Positions 38,856-48,820 of a stretch of 64,000 bases of DNA are shown here, piece after piece. The notes beneath the pieces were generated by a model that saw only the letters and a program-made list of their open reading frames with translations, was not told the origin of the DNA and made no database searches. Both the position numbers and the translations under genes were made by a program. The DNA is from Paralichthys olivaceus (lineage: Eukaryota; Chordata; Actinopteri; Pleuronectiformes; Paralichthyidae). The stretch spans positions 18,883,501-18,947,500 of the forward strand of contig NC_091111.1 of assembly GCF_024713975.1 (NCBI RefSeq), given 5' to 3'. Position 1 is the first letter of the stretch, and each line of letters opens with the position of its first letter.

Positions 38856-38929
38856 GGTGACTGTTTTCAGAGAGGCAAAGTAATCTCCAAAAGCAAACTG
38901 AGCAGGCTCCTGCAAGTTTCCCCCTTGTG

Positions 38930-38937
38930 TTATTATA
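38930..38937 (-). promoter_or_regulatory. fabp7: candidate TATA box of fabp7
   Basis: TATAATAA on the minus strand, about 75 bp upstream of the fabp7 ATG. It would place transcription start near 38,905 and give a short 5' UTR. It lies inside the in-frame upward extension of the first exon, which argues for the MVDAF start over the upstream ATG at 39,038. Confidence 0.4.
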
Positions 38938-39038
38938 CGGCCTCTTATTATTATGTGTGCTGGGGGGTGGCCCCCAGCATCCCATTGGTTCAGGAGATCT
39001 CTGCTCTGGGTTTTGATTGGGTGCTGAAATTGGGTCAT

Positions 39039-40740
39039 GGTCTTACGGATGATCTGAGGAGAATAGCAAAATTAGCCATTTGTACTCCTAATGATGTAAT
39101 TACTCTCAGGCGCAGGAGACAAACCTCTGCTTTTGGGCTAAAAGCCCCCAAAAGTCGGATTCAACCCTAGATTCCCAATAAGCTTTAAGTTTACTACAAA
39201 TAAAACAGAAGTGATGGTCAGAGACTTTAAAATACGTAAAAGCTTTGAAGAGACTCAGACTTTTCTTTCTTCGATCAGTGAGCGAGCTTCAGGAGCGGAT
39301 CCATATTTAATCATTTCTTCATTTTAATCCCCTGTCGGCCTCGGGTGAGACGGGCCTTCCTGAGTCCGGAATGTGCTCCATAGGAGGGGAGTGTCAGTGA
39401 AGCAGAATCAGTGTGTTTGACAGCCCTTTGTCCTTAACTGCATTAACAGCCCCCCTCCAACTACAATTTATTCATGCTCAACACACACACTAATGACTGT
39501 CACCAAACGTCTAGGTGTGTGTGTGTGTGTGTGTGTGGCTGTAGATTTCTCATACAAAGTGAATGTACATGTACAGTCTCATAGCTGATTCGACATTCGA
39601 GGTTTTTCTGATTACAAACAAGTGACAATCATTAAAACCGTCAATTATTATAGATTCATTATATAAAAATAATAAATGTTATTGATCAAATGATGGATTA
39701 AATGCTTCACAAAGTGCTTAATGAAAGCAAAGAATATTAAAAAGACATTTGAAGTCATGGTATTTAATCATTTTTCCCTTCAAACCATGTTGTCATGATG
39801 AACACCTGTCGGTTTACGTGAGCAGAGAATTACGGACACTCTGACTCACACATATTAAATTTCACTAACATCAAGTCTTTCTTACATTTTCTTTTAATTT
39901 TCTTTCTTCAAAGTCTTTTTTCACGTTTGTTGTTTATTTGTTCCACAGTGTTTTCTTCTAACCTGCATCACGCGTGTATTTTCACCCATGTTGTTTATTG
40001 CTGTGTTTGTCTGTTTGTGAACTTGGTGGAAGGATCTGGTGAGTCGGGGGAGAACCTTCTGGCAGAACCAGGAATCAAGACGGGACGTTTTTAACATTTT
40101 CTCTGATATCTCAGAGAACAATTCATGGATCTTAATGACAAGACCAGACATGTTTAGGGAACTGATTTATGTGTGTGTGTGTGTAGTTTGGTGCAGTTTT
40201 AATGAATTTAAAGCTCCAAAGCTCAGGAATACTCTCTTCTCCACAATGCTCATGTTCCTGTTGGACATAGTAAATTGGCTAAACTTTAGTTTAGGCTGTT
40301 TGGGTGTCTGCATAATTTTGGCCATATGGTGAAGGGTGCGTTTACTCCGAGGGGAGGATCTCTGCTGCCGCTCGGTGGTGAGAAATAGACACAAGTTGTC
40401 ATTGTGGTGAACCCACTAAAACATTTCCTTTAAAATAATTGAAAAATAAATTAAAATCATCTCAGCATCAAAACATCTCCAGTTACTCAACCACCATATT
40501 TTCTTTATAATTATGGCCTCAGAAGGCACCATGCTTTCTAAGCTTCTCTACTTTCTGTGCACAGGACCTCTCTTTTAAGAACTGACCCATTAATGTACCT
40601 TAATTATATCAAGTCTCATTGCTCTTACAACTAATCCTTAGCTGAAGTCAATTTCCAGGCTGACACTGGGCGAGATGTGCGGTGCACCCTGGTCAGGTCA
40701 TCGTAGTGCCAGCATACAGAGGAATGAAAACAACTTTTGA
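39039..40740. other. intergenic region between fabp7 and the ZNF cluster
   Basis: About 1.7 kb with no gene. It contains the fabp7 upstream region, a (GT)n run at about 39,515-39,537 and a forward family R copy at 40,015-40,210. Confidence 0.7.
40015..40210 (+). repeat. dispersed repeat family R, forward copy
   Basis: 'ACTTGGTGGAAGGATCTGG', 'TCTCAGAGAACAATTCATGG', 'ATGTTTAGGGAACTGATTTA' and 'AGTTTGGTGCAGTTTTAATG' give the best-preserved body of the family in this window. Confidence 0.6.
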
Positions 40741-40744
40741 CTCT

Positions 40745-40925
40745 TTTACATTGGATGTCCTCTTAAATGCGTTTTCATGTGCGTTAGATGACGGAATCTT
40801 TTCCCACATTTAGTGCAAGAATATGGTTTCTTACCTGTATGAGTTCTCATGTGAACTTTCAACGTTCAACTTTGTGCAAAACAATTTACCAGAAATTTTT
40901 TGGGGATACAGTTTCTCACCTTTGG
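40745..40925 (-). pseudogene. relic C2H2 zinc-finger segment
   Basis: On the minus strand the stretch reads [13 protein letters not shown] followed by [20 protein letters not shown], one well-preserved finger plus the end of another, with no open frame beyond. It lies downstream of terminal exon A1 and marks the old 3' boundary of the ZNF cluster. Confidence 0.75.
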
Positions 40926-41224
40926 GCATCCCCTAATAATCAATTATCAAATTGGGAACATCAGTCTGAAGAATCAGCATTGAAAGAAATATTCTGGTTA
41001 TTACATAATAAAATGTGGACTCTACACCTGTATTGAATATGAGTGTGAGGACTCTACTATATGAAGCTGTGCATCTTCCTGTCCTTCAATAACACTAAAA
41101 TCCTTGTAAAAACTATTTTAATGATTAGTCAACAGCAACACAAGAGTGCTATAACTGTGAAACAGGTACGGAGGATACTGTGTTGAATTAATTGTTGACA
41201 ATATTCTAGTTATTAAAATAAAAA

Positions 41225-41230
41225 TTTATT
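41225..41230 (-). other. candidate poly(A) signal for exon A1
   Basis: AATAAA on the minus strand about 410 bp after the A1 stop, within a conserved tail ('TTTATTTNNATGGCACATTTC' on plus) that also follows genes D and E. Confidence 0.35.
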
Positions 41231-41519
41231 TCTATGGCACATTTCATAAAGCAGCATAGAACATATTGTACATGAGTTTGTTTCACTGAAAACAACAAAC
41301 ATAAAATTAAAAGACAAATTCATCTTGTATGATTTTCCAAATGTGTCAGATATGAATATGTTTACCCTGAGGGGTTGCTGTGATGATAGGAATTCAACCA
41401 GTGAGAACTCTTCTCTTGTCGAACATTAACCACTAACCCTGAAAACTGTCTCATGTGTTACGTTAATATACAAGTTCTATTGTGTACGAACTCTGAAAGT
41501 CTTTGCTTGTCTGTCGACT

Positions 41520-41639
41520 GAGTGAATGGTCTCCCACAGATATTGCAGGAGTATGGCTTCTCATATGTTATTCATCATGTGGACTTTCAAGATCCCTTAC
41601 TTCCAAATCTTTTCTCACGTTTGGCAAGAATATGGCTTC
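41520..41639 (-). pseudogene. out-of-frame relic fingers after exon A1
   Basis: Just after the A1 stop the minus strand still reads EKPYSCQT and then EKPYSCNICGRPFTQS in shifted frames, with internal stops. A small deletion in the TGEKP linker codons (CAC AGT TGA) created the A1 stop, so A1 once had about two more fingers. Confidence 0.75.
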
Positions 41640-42652
41640 TCAACTGTGAGTTTTCATGTGCTTTTTCAACTCTCTTCTGTTTAAAAAACCTTTGTCACAT
41701 ACTTTGCAAGGAAATGGCTTATCTGTGTGACTCCTCATATGGATTTTCAGATGACCATTACTAACAAAACGTCTCACACATGTTTGGCAAGAATACGGCT
41801 TCTCACCCGTGTGAGTTCTGGTGTGAACTTTCAGATCGCCACTCATTACAAAACTTTTCTGACATACTTTGCAAGAATACGGCCTCTCACCCGTGTGAAT
41901 TCTGGTGTGAACTTTCAGATCACTACTAGTTACAAAACTTCTCTGACATACTTTGCAAGAATACGGCCTCTCACCCGTGTGAAACCTTATGTGAACCTTC
42001 AAATCACCTTTAGTTACCCAACGTTTTTCACACAGGTGGCAAGAATATGGCCTCTCACCAGTGTGAGTTCTCATGTGGACTTTCAAATTTCTAGTATTTA
42101 CAAAACTTTTCTTGCATGTTTGACAGAAAGGTTTCTCACTAGTGTGGCTCTTAATATGATCCTTCAAGCGATTCTTACGACCATAAGATTTTCCACAAGT
42201 GTCACATTTGAAAGACCTTTCCTTTGTGTTAGTACAAGACTGGATCTTTGATTTAGGAGAGTTATCACTGTAATCGTGACTCCTGTTTTCATGAAGACTC
42301 TTCTGTGCTCTGGTTTCTTCATTTCTAGTTGATCCTGAATCCACATGTTTTCTTCTGTGCTGATCTTGGCTCTCAGCTACAGGAGAGTTTTGAGAGAGGA
42401 GCTGGTGCTCACCGACTGGTTCTGGTTCTCTGTCGTCACTTTCTTCACAATTAGGAGTCAACATGAAGGTTTCAGTCTCCTGCTTCAGTACGAGCTGCTC
42501 TCCCTCCTGACTGGTGCACATTTCCTCTTGTTCCACTTTAGTCTGAGGAGGTTTTGGTTCCTCTTGGTCCAGACTGGAGTTCCTCTCCTGGTTACAGAGC
42601 GGCTGGTCAGTGAAAACCTCCTCCTCTTTACAGACATGCTGCTGTGGGAGCT
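41640..42652 (-). CDS. ZNF locus A, terminal exon A1 (7 C2H2 fingers)
   Basis: A single large exon whose acceptor (TGTTCCTCCAG) precedes codons for [13 protein letters not shown]; there is no in-frame ATG near its start, so it needs an upstream first exon. Joined to the exon at 46,802-46,973 (phase 1) it gives 394 aa. Order: acidic region with EEPKPPQ and [10 protein letters not shown], a Ser/Asn-rich linker, then seven fingers. The finger 1-2 linker is unusual (HTSEKPFC, one residue short). Contact residues (-1,2,3,6): RNRD, NRNV, TGDV, TSDV, MGDV, SGHI, NREK. Likely a nuclear DNA-binding protein; the target is unknown. Product resembles fish 'gastrula zinc finger'-like proteins. Confidence 0.85.
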
Positions 42653-43524
42653 CTGGAGGAACAGAGACACAAGAAAGACATTTTAGCACCACATATTGTT
42701 GTGTAGGGGAAAGACTTTTTCATTTAATCATTTGTGTTGTTTGAAACCTACTCTCAAATTTATGAAGCCTATTTTATTTATAACAGCAACAAAATAAGTC
42801 AAATTCAATGGGTTTTGTACATTCACACAACAGATCTGGCTTAAAAAACACTACATCTATACTCATCAAACCTGAACGATCAAGAACTGGACTCCAGAAG
42901 GCTTTTAAGGAACTTTTTTCAAAGTTACGGAATTTTATTCTATATGTAGAAACACAAAGGACAATTTCACTGCTTTATTTCCACTCAGACCAGGTTTAAA
43001 CAACACTACACTTCTACAATGTGGACTCTACACCTGTATTGAATATGAGTGTGAGGACTCTACTATATGAAGCTGTGCATCTTCCTGTCCTTCAATAACA
43101 ATAAAATCCTTGTAAAAACTATTTTAATGATTAGTCAACAGCAACACAAGAGTGCTATAACTGTGAAACAGGTACCGAGGATACTGTGTTGAATTAATTG
43201 TTGACAATATTCTAGTTATTAAAATAAAAATGTTTTTATGTGGTACATTTCATAAAGCAGCATAGAACATATTGTACATGAGTTTGTTTCACTGAAAACA
43301 ACAAACATAAAATTAAAAGACAAATTCATCTTGTATGATTTTCCAAATGTGTCAGATATGAATATGTTTACCCTGAGGGGTTGCTGTGATGATAGGAATT
43401 CAACCAGTGTGAACTCTTCTCTTGTCGAACGTTAACCACTAACCCTGAAAACTGTCTCATGTGTTACGTTAATATACAAGTTCTATTGTGTACGAACTCT
43501 GAAGTCTTTGCTTGTCTGTCGACT

Positions 43525-43644
43525 GAGTGAATGGTCTCCCACAGATATTGCAGGAGTATGGCTTCTCATATGTTATTCATCATGTGGACTTTCAAGATCC
43601 CTTACTTCCAAATCTTTTCTCCCGTTTGGCAAGAATATGGCTTC
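43525..43644 (-). pseudogene. out-of-frame relic fingers after exon A2
   Basis: Same decayed fingers as after A1 and the same linker lesion at the stop, so the truncation predates the A1/A2 duplication. Confidence 0.75.
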
Positions 43645-44573
43645 TCAACTGTGAGTTTTCATGTGCTTTTTCAACTCTCCTCTGTTTAACAAATCTTTGT
43701 CACATACTTTGCAAGGAAATGGCTTATCTGTGTGACTCCTCATATGGACTTTCAGATTACCACTACTAACAAAACATTTCTGACATACTTTGCAAGAATA
43801 CGGCTTCTCACCCGTGTGAGTTCTGGTGTGAACTCTCAGATCGCCACTCATTACAAAACTTTTCTGACATACTTTGCAAGAATACGGCCTCTCACCCGTG
43901 TGAAACCTTATGTGAACCTTCAAATCACCTTTAGTTACCCAACGTTTTTCACACAGGTGGCAAGAATATGGCCTCTCACCAGTGTGAGTTCTCATGTGGA
44001 TTTTCAAATTTCTACTATTTGCAAAACTTTTCTTGCATGTTTGACAGAAAGGTTTCTCACTAGTGTGGCTCTTAATATGATCCTTCAAGCGATTCTTACG
44101 ACCATAAGATTTTCCACAAGTGTCACATTTAAAAGACCTTTCCTTTGTGTTAGTACAAGACTGGATCTTTGATTTAGGAGAGTTATCACTGTAATCGTGA
44201 CTCCTGTTTTCATGAAGACTCTTCTGGGCTCTGGTTTCTTCATTTCTAGTTGATCCTGAATCCACATGTTTTCTTCTGTGCTGATCTTGGCTCTCAGCTA
44301 CAGGAGAGTTTTGAGAGAGGAGCTGGTGCTCACCGACTGGTTCTGGTTCTCTGTCGTCACTTTCTTCACAATCAGGAGTCAACATGAAGGTTTCAGTCTC
44401 CTGCTTCAGTACGAGCTGCTCTCCCTCCTGACTGGTGCACATTTCCTCTTGTTCCACTTTAGTCTGTGGAGGTTTCTGGTCCTCTTGGTCCAGACTGGAG
44501 TTCCTCTCCTGGTTACAGAGCTGCTGGTCAGTGAAAACCTCCTCCTCTTTACAGACATGCTGCTGTGGGAGCT
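43645..44573 (-). CDS. ZNF locus A, terminal exon A2 (6 C2H2 fingers)
   Basis: Near-identical sister of A1 with the same acceptor and acidic region (DQEDQKPPQ in place of DQEEPKPPQ). Joined to the first exon at 46,802-46,973 it gives 366 aa, exactly 28 residues (one finger) shorter than A1. Fingers 1-3 match A1; A1 finger 4 (TSDV) is absent; later contacts are MGDV, SGNV, NGEK. No first exon of its own lies in the 650 bp between A2 and A3, so it depends on the shared first exon or is silent. The conserved 3' tail seen after A1 has lost its AATAAA here, so the poly(A) site is unclear; AATAAA on minus near 42,971 is one option. Confidence 0.82.
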
Positions 44574-45074
44574 CTGGAGGAACAGAGACACAAGAAAGAC
44601 ATTTTAGCACCACATATTGTTGTGTAGGGGAAAGACTTTTTCATTTAATCATTTGTGTTGTTTGAAACCTACTCTCAAATTTATGAAGCCTATTTTATTT
44701 ATAAAAGCAACAAAATAAGTCAAATTCAAACTGAACTCCAGAAGGCTTTTAAGGAACTTTTTCAAACTTATGGCATTTTATTCTATATGTAGAAACACAA
44801 AGGACAATTTCACTGCTTTATTTCCACTCAGACCAGGTTTAAACAACACTACACTTCTAAAATTTGGACTCTACACCTGTATTGAATATGAGTGTGAGGA
44901 CTCTACTATATGAAGCTGTGCATCTTCCTGTCCTTCAATAACAATAAAATCCTTCTAAAAACTATTTTATCAACAGCAACAAAAGATTGCTATAACTGTG
45001 AAACAGGTACGGAGGATATTGTGTTGAATTAATTATTCACAATATTCTAGTTATTAAAATAAAAATGTGATATG

Positions 45075-45260
<186 letters not shown>

Positions 45261-45266
45261 CTCACC

Positions 45267-45667
45267 TCAACAATTTTCACTTGTGTGGGTATTAGAGTTA
45301 ATCTGTGATATAAGGGAATTAAAAACATTGTCTCTGTGACTCCTGTTTTCATGATGACTCTTCTGTGCTCTGGTTTCTACATTTCTAGTTGATCCTGAAG
45401 AGTTTTGAGAGAGGAGCTGGTGCTCACCGACTGGTTCTGGTTCTCTGTCTTCACTTTCTTCATAATCAGGAGTCAACATGAAGGTTTCAGTCTCCTGCTT
45501 CAGTACGAGCTGCTCTCCCTCCTGACTGGTGCACATTTCCTCTTGTTCCACTTTAGTCTGAGGGGGTTTTGGTTCCTCTTGGTCCAGACTGGAGTTCCTC
45601 TCCTGGTTACAGAGCTGCTGGTCAGTGAGAACCTCCTCCTCTTTACAGACATGCTGCTGTGGGAGCT
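45267..45667 (-). CDS. ZNF locus A, finger-less terminal exon A3
   Basis: First terminal exon after the shared first exon. It keeps the acceptor, [13 protein letters not shown] and the acidic/[10 protein letters not shown] region, then stops at SNTHTSENC because a deletion removed the start of the finger array. Joined to 46,802-46,973 it would give 190 aa with no complete zinc finger. A further in-frame loss removed the [13 protein letters not shown] part of the linker. It could be a decayed copy or a truncated isoform that keeps only the N-terminal region; the sequence does not decide. Confidence 0.6.
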
Positions 45668-45711
45668 CTGGAGGAACAGAGAGAAACAAGACAGAGGTTA
45701 CAACTAGGGAT

Positions 45712-46238
45712 GTCACGATATGAAACTTTGGTGCCACGATTGTCCGAGGAAATATCACAGCTTCACAGTTTGCTATAGAAGAAAAAAGACTCACAACAAG
45801 CAATATGTAGCCAATAGATAGCTAATAATAAAATATGTATTATTATCATTAACTTTATCCAGTTAGTTTTAGAGTGAAACGTTTATCTATTTAAAGTAAT
45901 TTATGTAAGCGATTTTATTTAGTGGCCTTATTGTGGAAGGTTGGTCACTAAATTTGTGTTTCCTGTCATAAGCTGTGTATCTATGTGGGACTTTTATTTT
46001 GAAGGGACAGCAACGCAAGTTCTTCTGTTATGGGAGCGATGTATTGACTAGTTAGAAAAACTAAACGTGTCCTGGTTCAAGCCTCATTCTTCAAGACCGT
46101 ATTAGACCAGAACTTTTGGAAATTAGCTTTTCAGTCAGTTCCCTCTTCGTGTCTGTGGTTCGAACTCACGAGAGACAGGACGGAGACAGATATCGTAGTT
46201 TCTACAATTCTTACGGTTAATCAAACCGTGGTTATCCT
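45712..46238. mobile_element. putative hAT-like non-autonomous insertion in locus A intron 1
   Basis: Where genes D and E read continuously from the exon 2 acceptor into intron 1, locus A carries about 525 extra bp. The left edge is TAGGGATGTCACGATATG; the right edge in reverse complement starts TAGGATAACCACGG, an imperfect inverted match. No transposase ORF. The class is inferred from the end motif only; target-site duplication was not resolved. Confidence 0.45.
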
Positions 46239-46801
46239 AAAATCACTGTGAAAGTTAAGTAACAAAACTAACTGCTTCTCCAGTTTTAGCCCCACGTGTT
46301 GTCTTAACAATAACTTTCAATCAGACCACATTAGGTCAGGTCCGTATAAAGAACCAGTGTGTTACTGATCAGGACCTGGTGTGATGTGGTCTTGGTATGT
46401 AAGAAAACCAGCTTCCTTATTTTAAAACAGAATAAATGTTTCACAAAGATGAAGTATGTTCTGAAGAGTCATTCTCTTCTCTGTGATAATCTAGTCCTGA
46501 CTTGACCAATCTGAGTCTATTGTTCCTTATATCACGACCTGGTTCCATGTTCTCTACACGGGAAGAAAACTGTGAAATCTCTTTTGATGCATTTTCACAA
46601 ACACAATCAGTGTCTCACACAATCTGCACGTGTGTTTCCAAACTTCCTGGAATCATGTTTAGTGGAGGCCTGGTTTGACGAGGACAAATCCAGGTTCCAT
46701 CTAACGTCAGGTTTTTAAATGAGACCTGCTGAAACAATGGTCACTGTTTTTAATGTTGGTGACAATGTTGAACATCGACAATCAAGGATTCTGGTACAGA
46801 C

Positions 46802-46973
46802 CGATCCTGTGCAGCTTCACTTCAGGTTTCAGAACGATATCCAGCAGTCTGCGCTGACGATCCACCTCTTCTTCGTACTGGACGATGGTTTTTTCAAAGA
46901 CTGTGAATATTTCTTCAGCAGCAGCAGTTAGTCGCTCACTGATCAACTCTCTCAAATACTGAACCGAAGACAT
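46802..46973 (-). CDS. ZNF locus A shared first exon
   Basis: Encodes 57 residues starting [15 protein letters not shown] with [21 protein letters not shown] and ending KLHRI, then phase-1 donor G|GTCTGT. The ATG at 46,973 is the first in frame; the upward extension has only a GTG. The segment is likely helical, with heptad-like hydrophobics (Leu, Ile, Val) and many acidic residues, fitting a protein-protein interaction role. It splices in frame to the ELPQQHV exons A3, A2 or A1. Sequence and flanks are nearly identical to the first exons of genes D and E, indicating a recent copy or gene conversion. Confidence 0.85.
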
Positions 46974-47182
46974 CGCTGCTCCGTCAACTACTTGAAGATT
47001 CACCCGAGACACGAACACACTACCGCCTTCCGGCGAACTGCTAACACTGAGCTAACGCTGCTAGCGCCGTCTGTTTACTTCCGGTGGGTGTCACACTGCG
47101 AAGGTCCTGAAGAACAACGTCCTTTTAAGTCGTTGTTGCGGTCGTGTCGCAGGTTTACGTTCAAGTTGTCCACGAAGCAGCG
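46974..47182. promoter_or_regulatory. candidate bidirectional promoter with ETS-type motif
   Basis: The 209 bp between two divergent ATGs. It contains ACTTCCGG at 47,077-47,084 (CCGGAAGT on minus), an ETS-family consensus, and GCTAACGCTGCTAGCGC. The left part is shared with the D and E promoters up to CGAAGGTCC (47,108); the right part is shared with the upstream region of gene F. No TATA box is seen. Confidence 0.55.
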
Positions 47183-48137
47183 ATGTCTTCGGAGAAAGAG
47201 GACGATCGTCAGCACAGACTTCTGGGTATCTTCATGAGAGCGGAAATCAAGCTTCATAGAATCGGTCTGTATAACCACAATGTGGCTTCTAGTGAGCTCT
47301 GCGGTTTCCCCAGACAGAGAAGACAGAAGACAGCCCGGGGCCTGTTTCAGTTTCAGTGGAGACACAGCGAGTTGCCTCAGTCTTAATGGAAAATGTCCTC
47401 TCTTTTTGCAAACTTCATGGTTGTAGTCTCTGTTTTGTGTCTCTGTGTTCCTCCAGAGCTCCCACAGCAGCATGTCTGTAGAGAGGAGGTTCTCACTGAC
47501 CAGAAACCTCTGCAGATTAAAGAGGAGCAAGAGGAAATGTGCATCAGTCAGGAGGGAGAGCAGCTCGTACTAAAGAAGGAGACTGAAACCTTCATGTTGA
47601 CATCAGCACAGAAGAAAAACATATGGATTCAGTATCAACTAGTAATGAGGAATCAAACCCACAGAAGACTCTTCATGAAAACAGGAGTCACAGAGACAAT
47701 GTTTTTAACTCTCCCATATCAGAGATTAACTCGGATACTCACACAAGTGAAAACATTTTCAAATGTGACACTTGTGGAAAAGCATCTGAGTCAACACTGG
47801 AGAGAAACCATATTGTTGCAACATTTGTGTGAAAAGTTTAAGACATACTGGTCATTTGAATGTCCACATGAGATGTCACGCAGGTGAGAAGCCATATTCT
47901 TGCCAAACATGTGTGAAAAGTTTTGGACGTAGTTGTTACTTGAAAGTCGACACAAAAACGCACACAGGCGAGAAGCCTTTTTCTTGTAAAGTCTGTCAGA
48001 AAAGTTATGTAGACAATTGTAAATTAAAAGTCCACATGAGCATTCACACTGGTGAGAAGCCGGCAACAGGTGATAAAAGCTTTTCTTAGTTTACACACAT
48101 GAAAATGCATTTAAAGATTTATACAGGTAAAAAGTAG
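47183..48137 (+). pseudogene. plus-strand ZNF pseudogene
   Basis: First exon 47,183-47,264 (MSSEKEDDRQHRLLG, donor G|GTCTGT) and second exon from 47,457 (acceptor CTCCAG, ELPQQHVCREEVL) keep the family structure across a 192 bp intron. After FMLTSAQ a deletion and frameshift follow: the linker (VDSVSTSNEESNPQ) is in a second frame and ends in ASESTLERNHI, the fingers are in a third frame. One finger has lost a zinc ligand (LKVDTKTH, Asp for His). After KSFS comes a stop, then a decayed finger (FTHMKMHLKIYTGKK). AATAAA at 48,480-48,485 is a possible poly(A) signal. Not a functional finger protein. Confidence 0.85.
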
Positions 48138-48479
48138 TGTTTACAAAACGAGTGGGAGAGCTTTCATTTAATTTTTAATTTAACACTTGACTGTAAACAT
48201 TTTATTACATATTTTAAAGATGAGAATTATATCACTGACTTCATTATAAACTCAATGTCCTGTAAATTTGCAGAATGAACAACCACCAAGTTATAGCCAA
48301 AACGTTAATGAACCAGCTCAGATTTAGAAGTACAATGTCAATCAGCAATAAGTAACGGTTTCCTCCTCTTTATACATGTTTTATCTCCTGTTTTGACAAA
48401 ATGTTGTATTTATTATTCAGCTGAATATTTTCTGTGTTGAGCACATATCTGTCATACTTGTAGAAATACATGCTTTGTT

Positions 48480-48485
48480 AATAAA
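48480..48485 (+). other. candidate poly(A) signal
   Basis: AATAAA about 340 bp after the pseudogene's last relic finger and upstream of gene F. Confidence 0.4.
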
Positions 48486-48820
48486 GTGGTTTTATAAAGA
48501 AAACACTAAATGTTTTTTTTCCGTAAGACTTAAAAAGTGATGAGTGAAATGTGCTAACAGTAAAGAAATGTAGATCATAAAAAAAAAAAATATTCATGAG
48601 GAGTGACTCCACAGGATCGTAGGACACGTGACTGAAGGCGGAAATATAGAGCTGAGTCCGTCGCTCAGTGTCGGAACTTCCCAGTGTGACACACAGCGGA
48701 AGTAGACGAACAAAGCGCAGCAGCGTAAGCAGCGTTAGCTCCATGGATGTTAGCAGTTAGCAGGAAGTCGTTGTCGCGGTCGTGTCGCAGGTTTACGTTC
48801 AAGTTGTCCACGAAGCAGCG

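Larger units (their letters stand above)
41018..43017 (-). repeat. tandem unit 1 carrying terminal exon A1
   Basis: A roughly 2.0 kb unit that begins (in plus coordinates) with 'GTGGACTCTACACCTGTATT' and includes exon A1 plus flanks. The same start sequence recurs at about 43,018 and 44,868, so three head-to-tail copies exist, the third truncated. Confidence 0.85.
43018..44867 (-). repeat. tandem unit 2 carrying terminal exon A2
   Basis: Second head-to-tail copy, about 1.85 kb, nearly identical to unit 1 in exon and flanks. It is shorter by one finger in the exon and by a deletion in the intergenic part. Confidence 0.85.

Noticed and set aside
38856-39038. Upstream in-frame ATG of fabp7 at 39,038
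   Set aside because: FABPs start at the MVDAF position. The extension has no similarity to the family and contains a TATA-like box.
41727-42251. Long plus-strand ORFs opposite every finger array
   Set aside because: They are antisense readings of the repeated 84-bp finger codons.
42653-42692. Upstream extension of exon A1 (reads VLKCLSCVSVPP before ELPQQ) as a protein start
   Set aside because: The first codon is GTG, not ATG, and the stretch contains the polypyrimidine tract and AG of a splice acceptor. The same holds for A2 and for gene C, where the extension begins at TTG.
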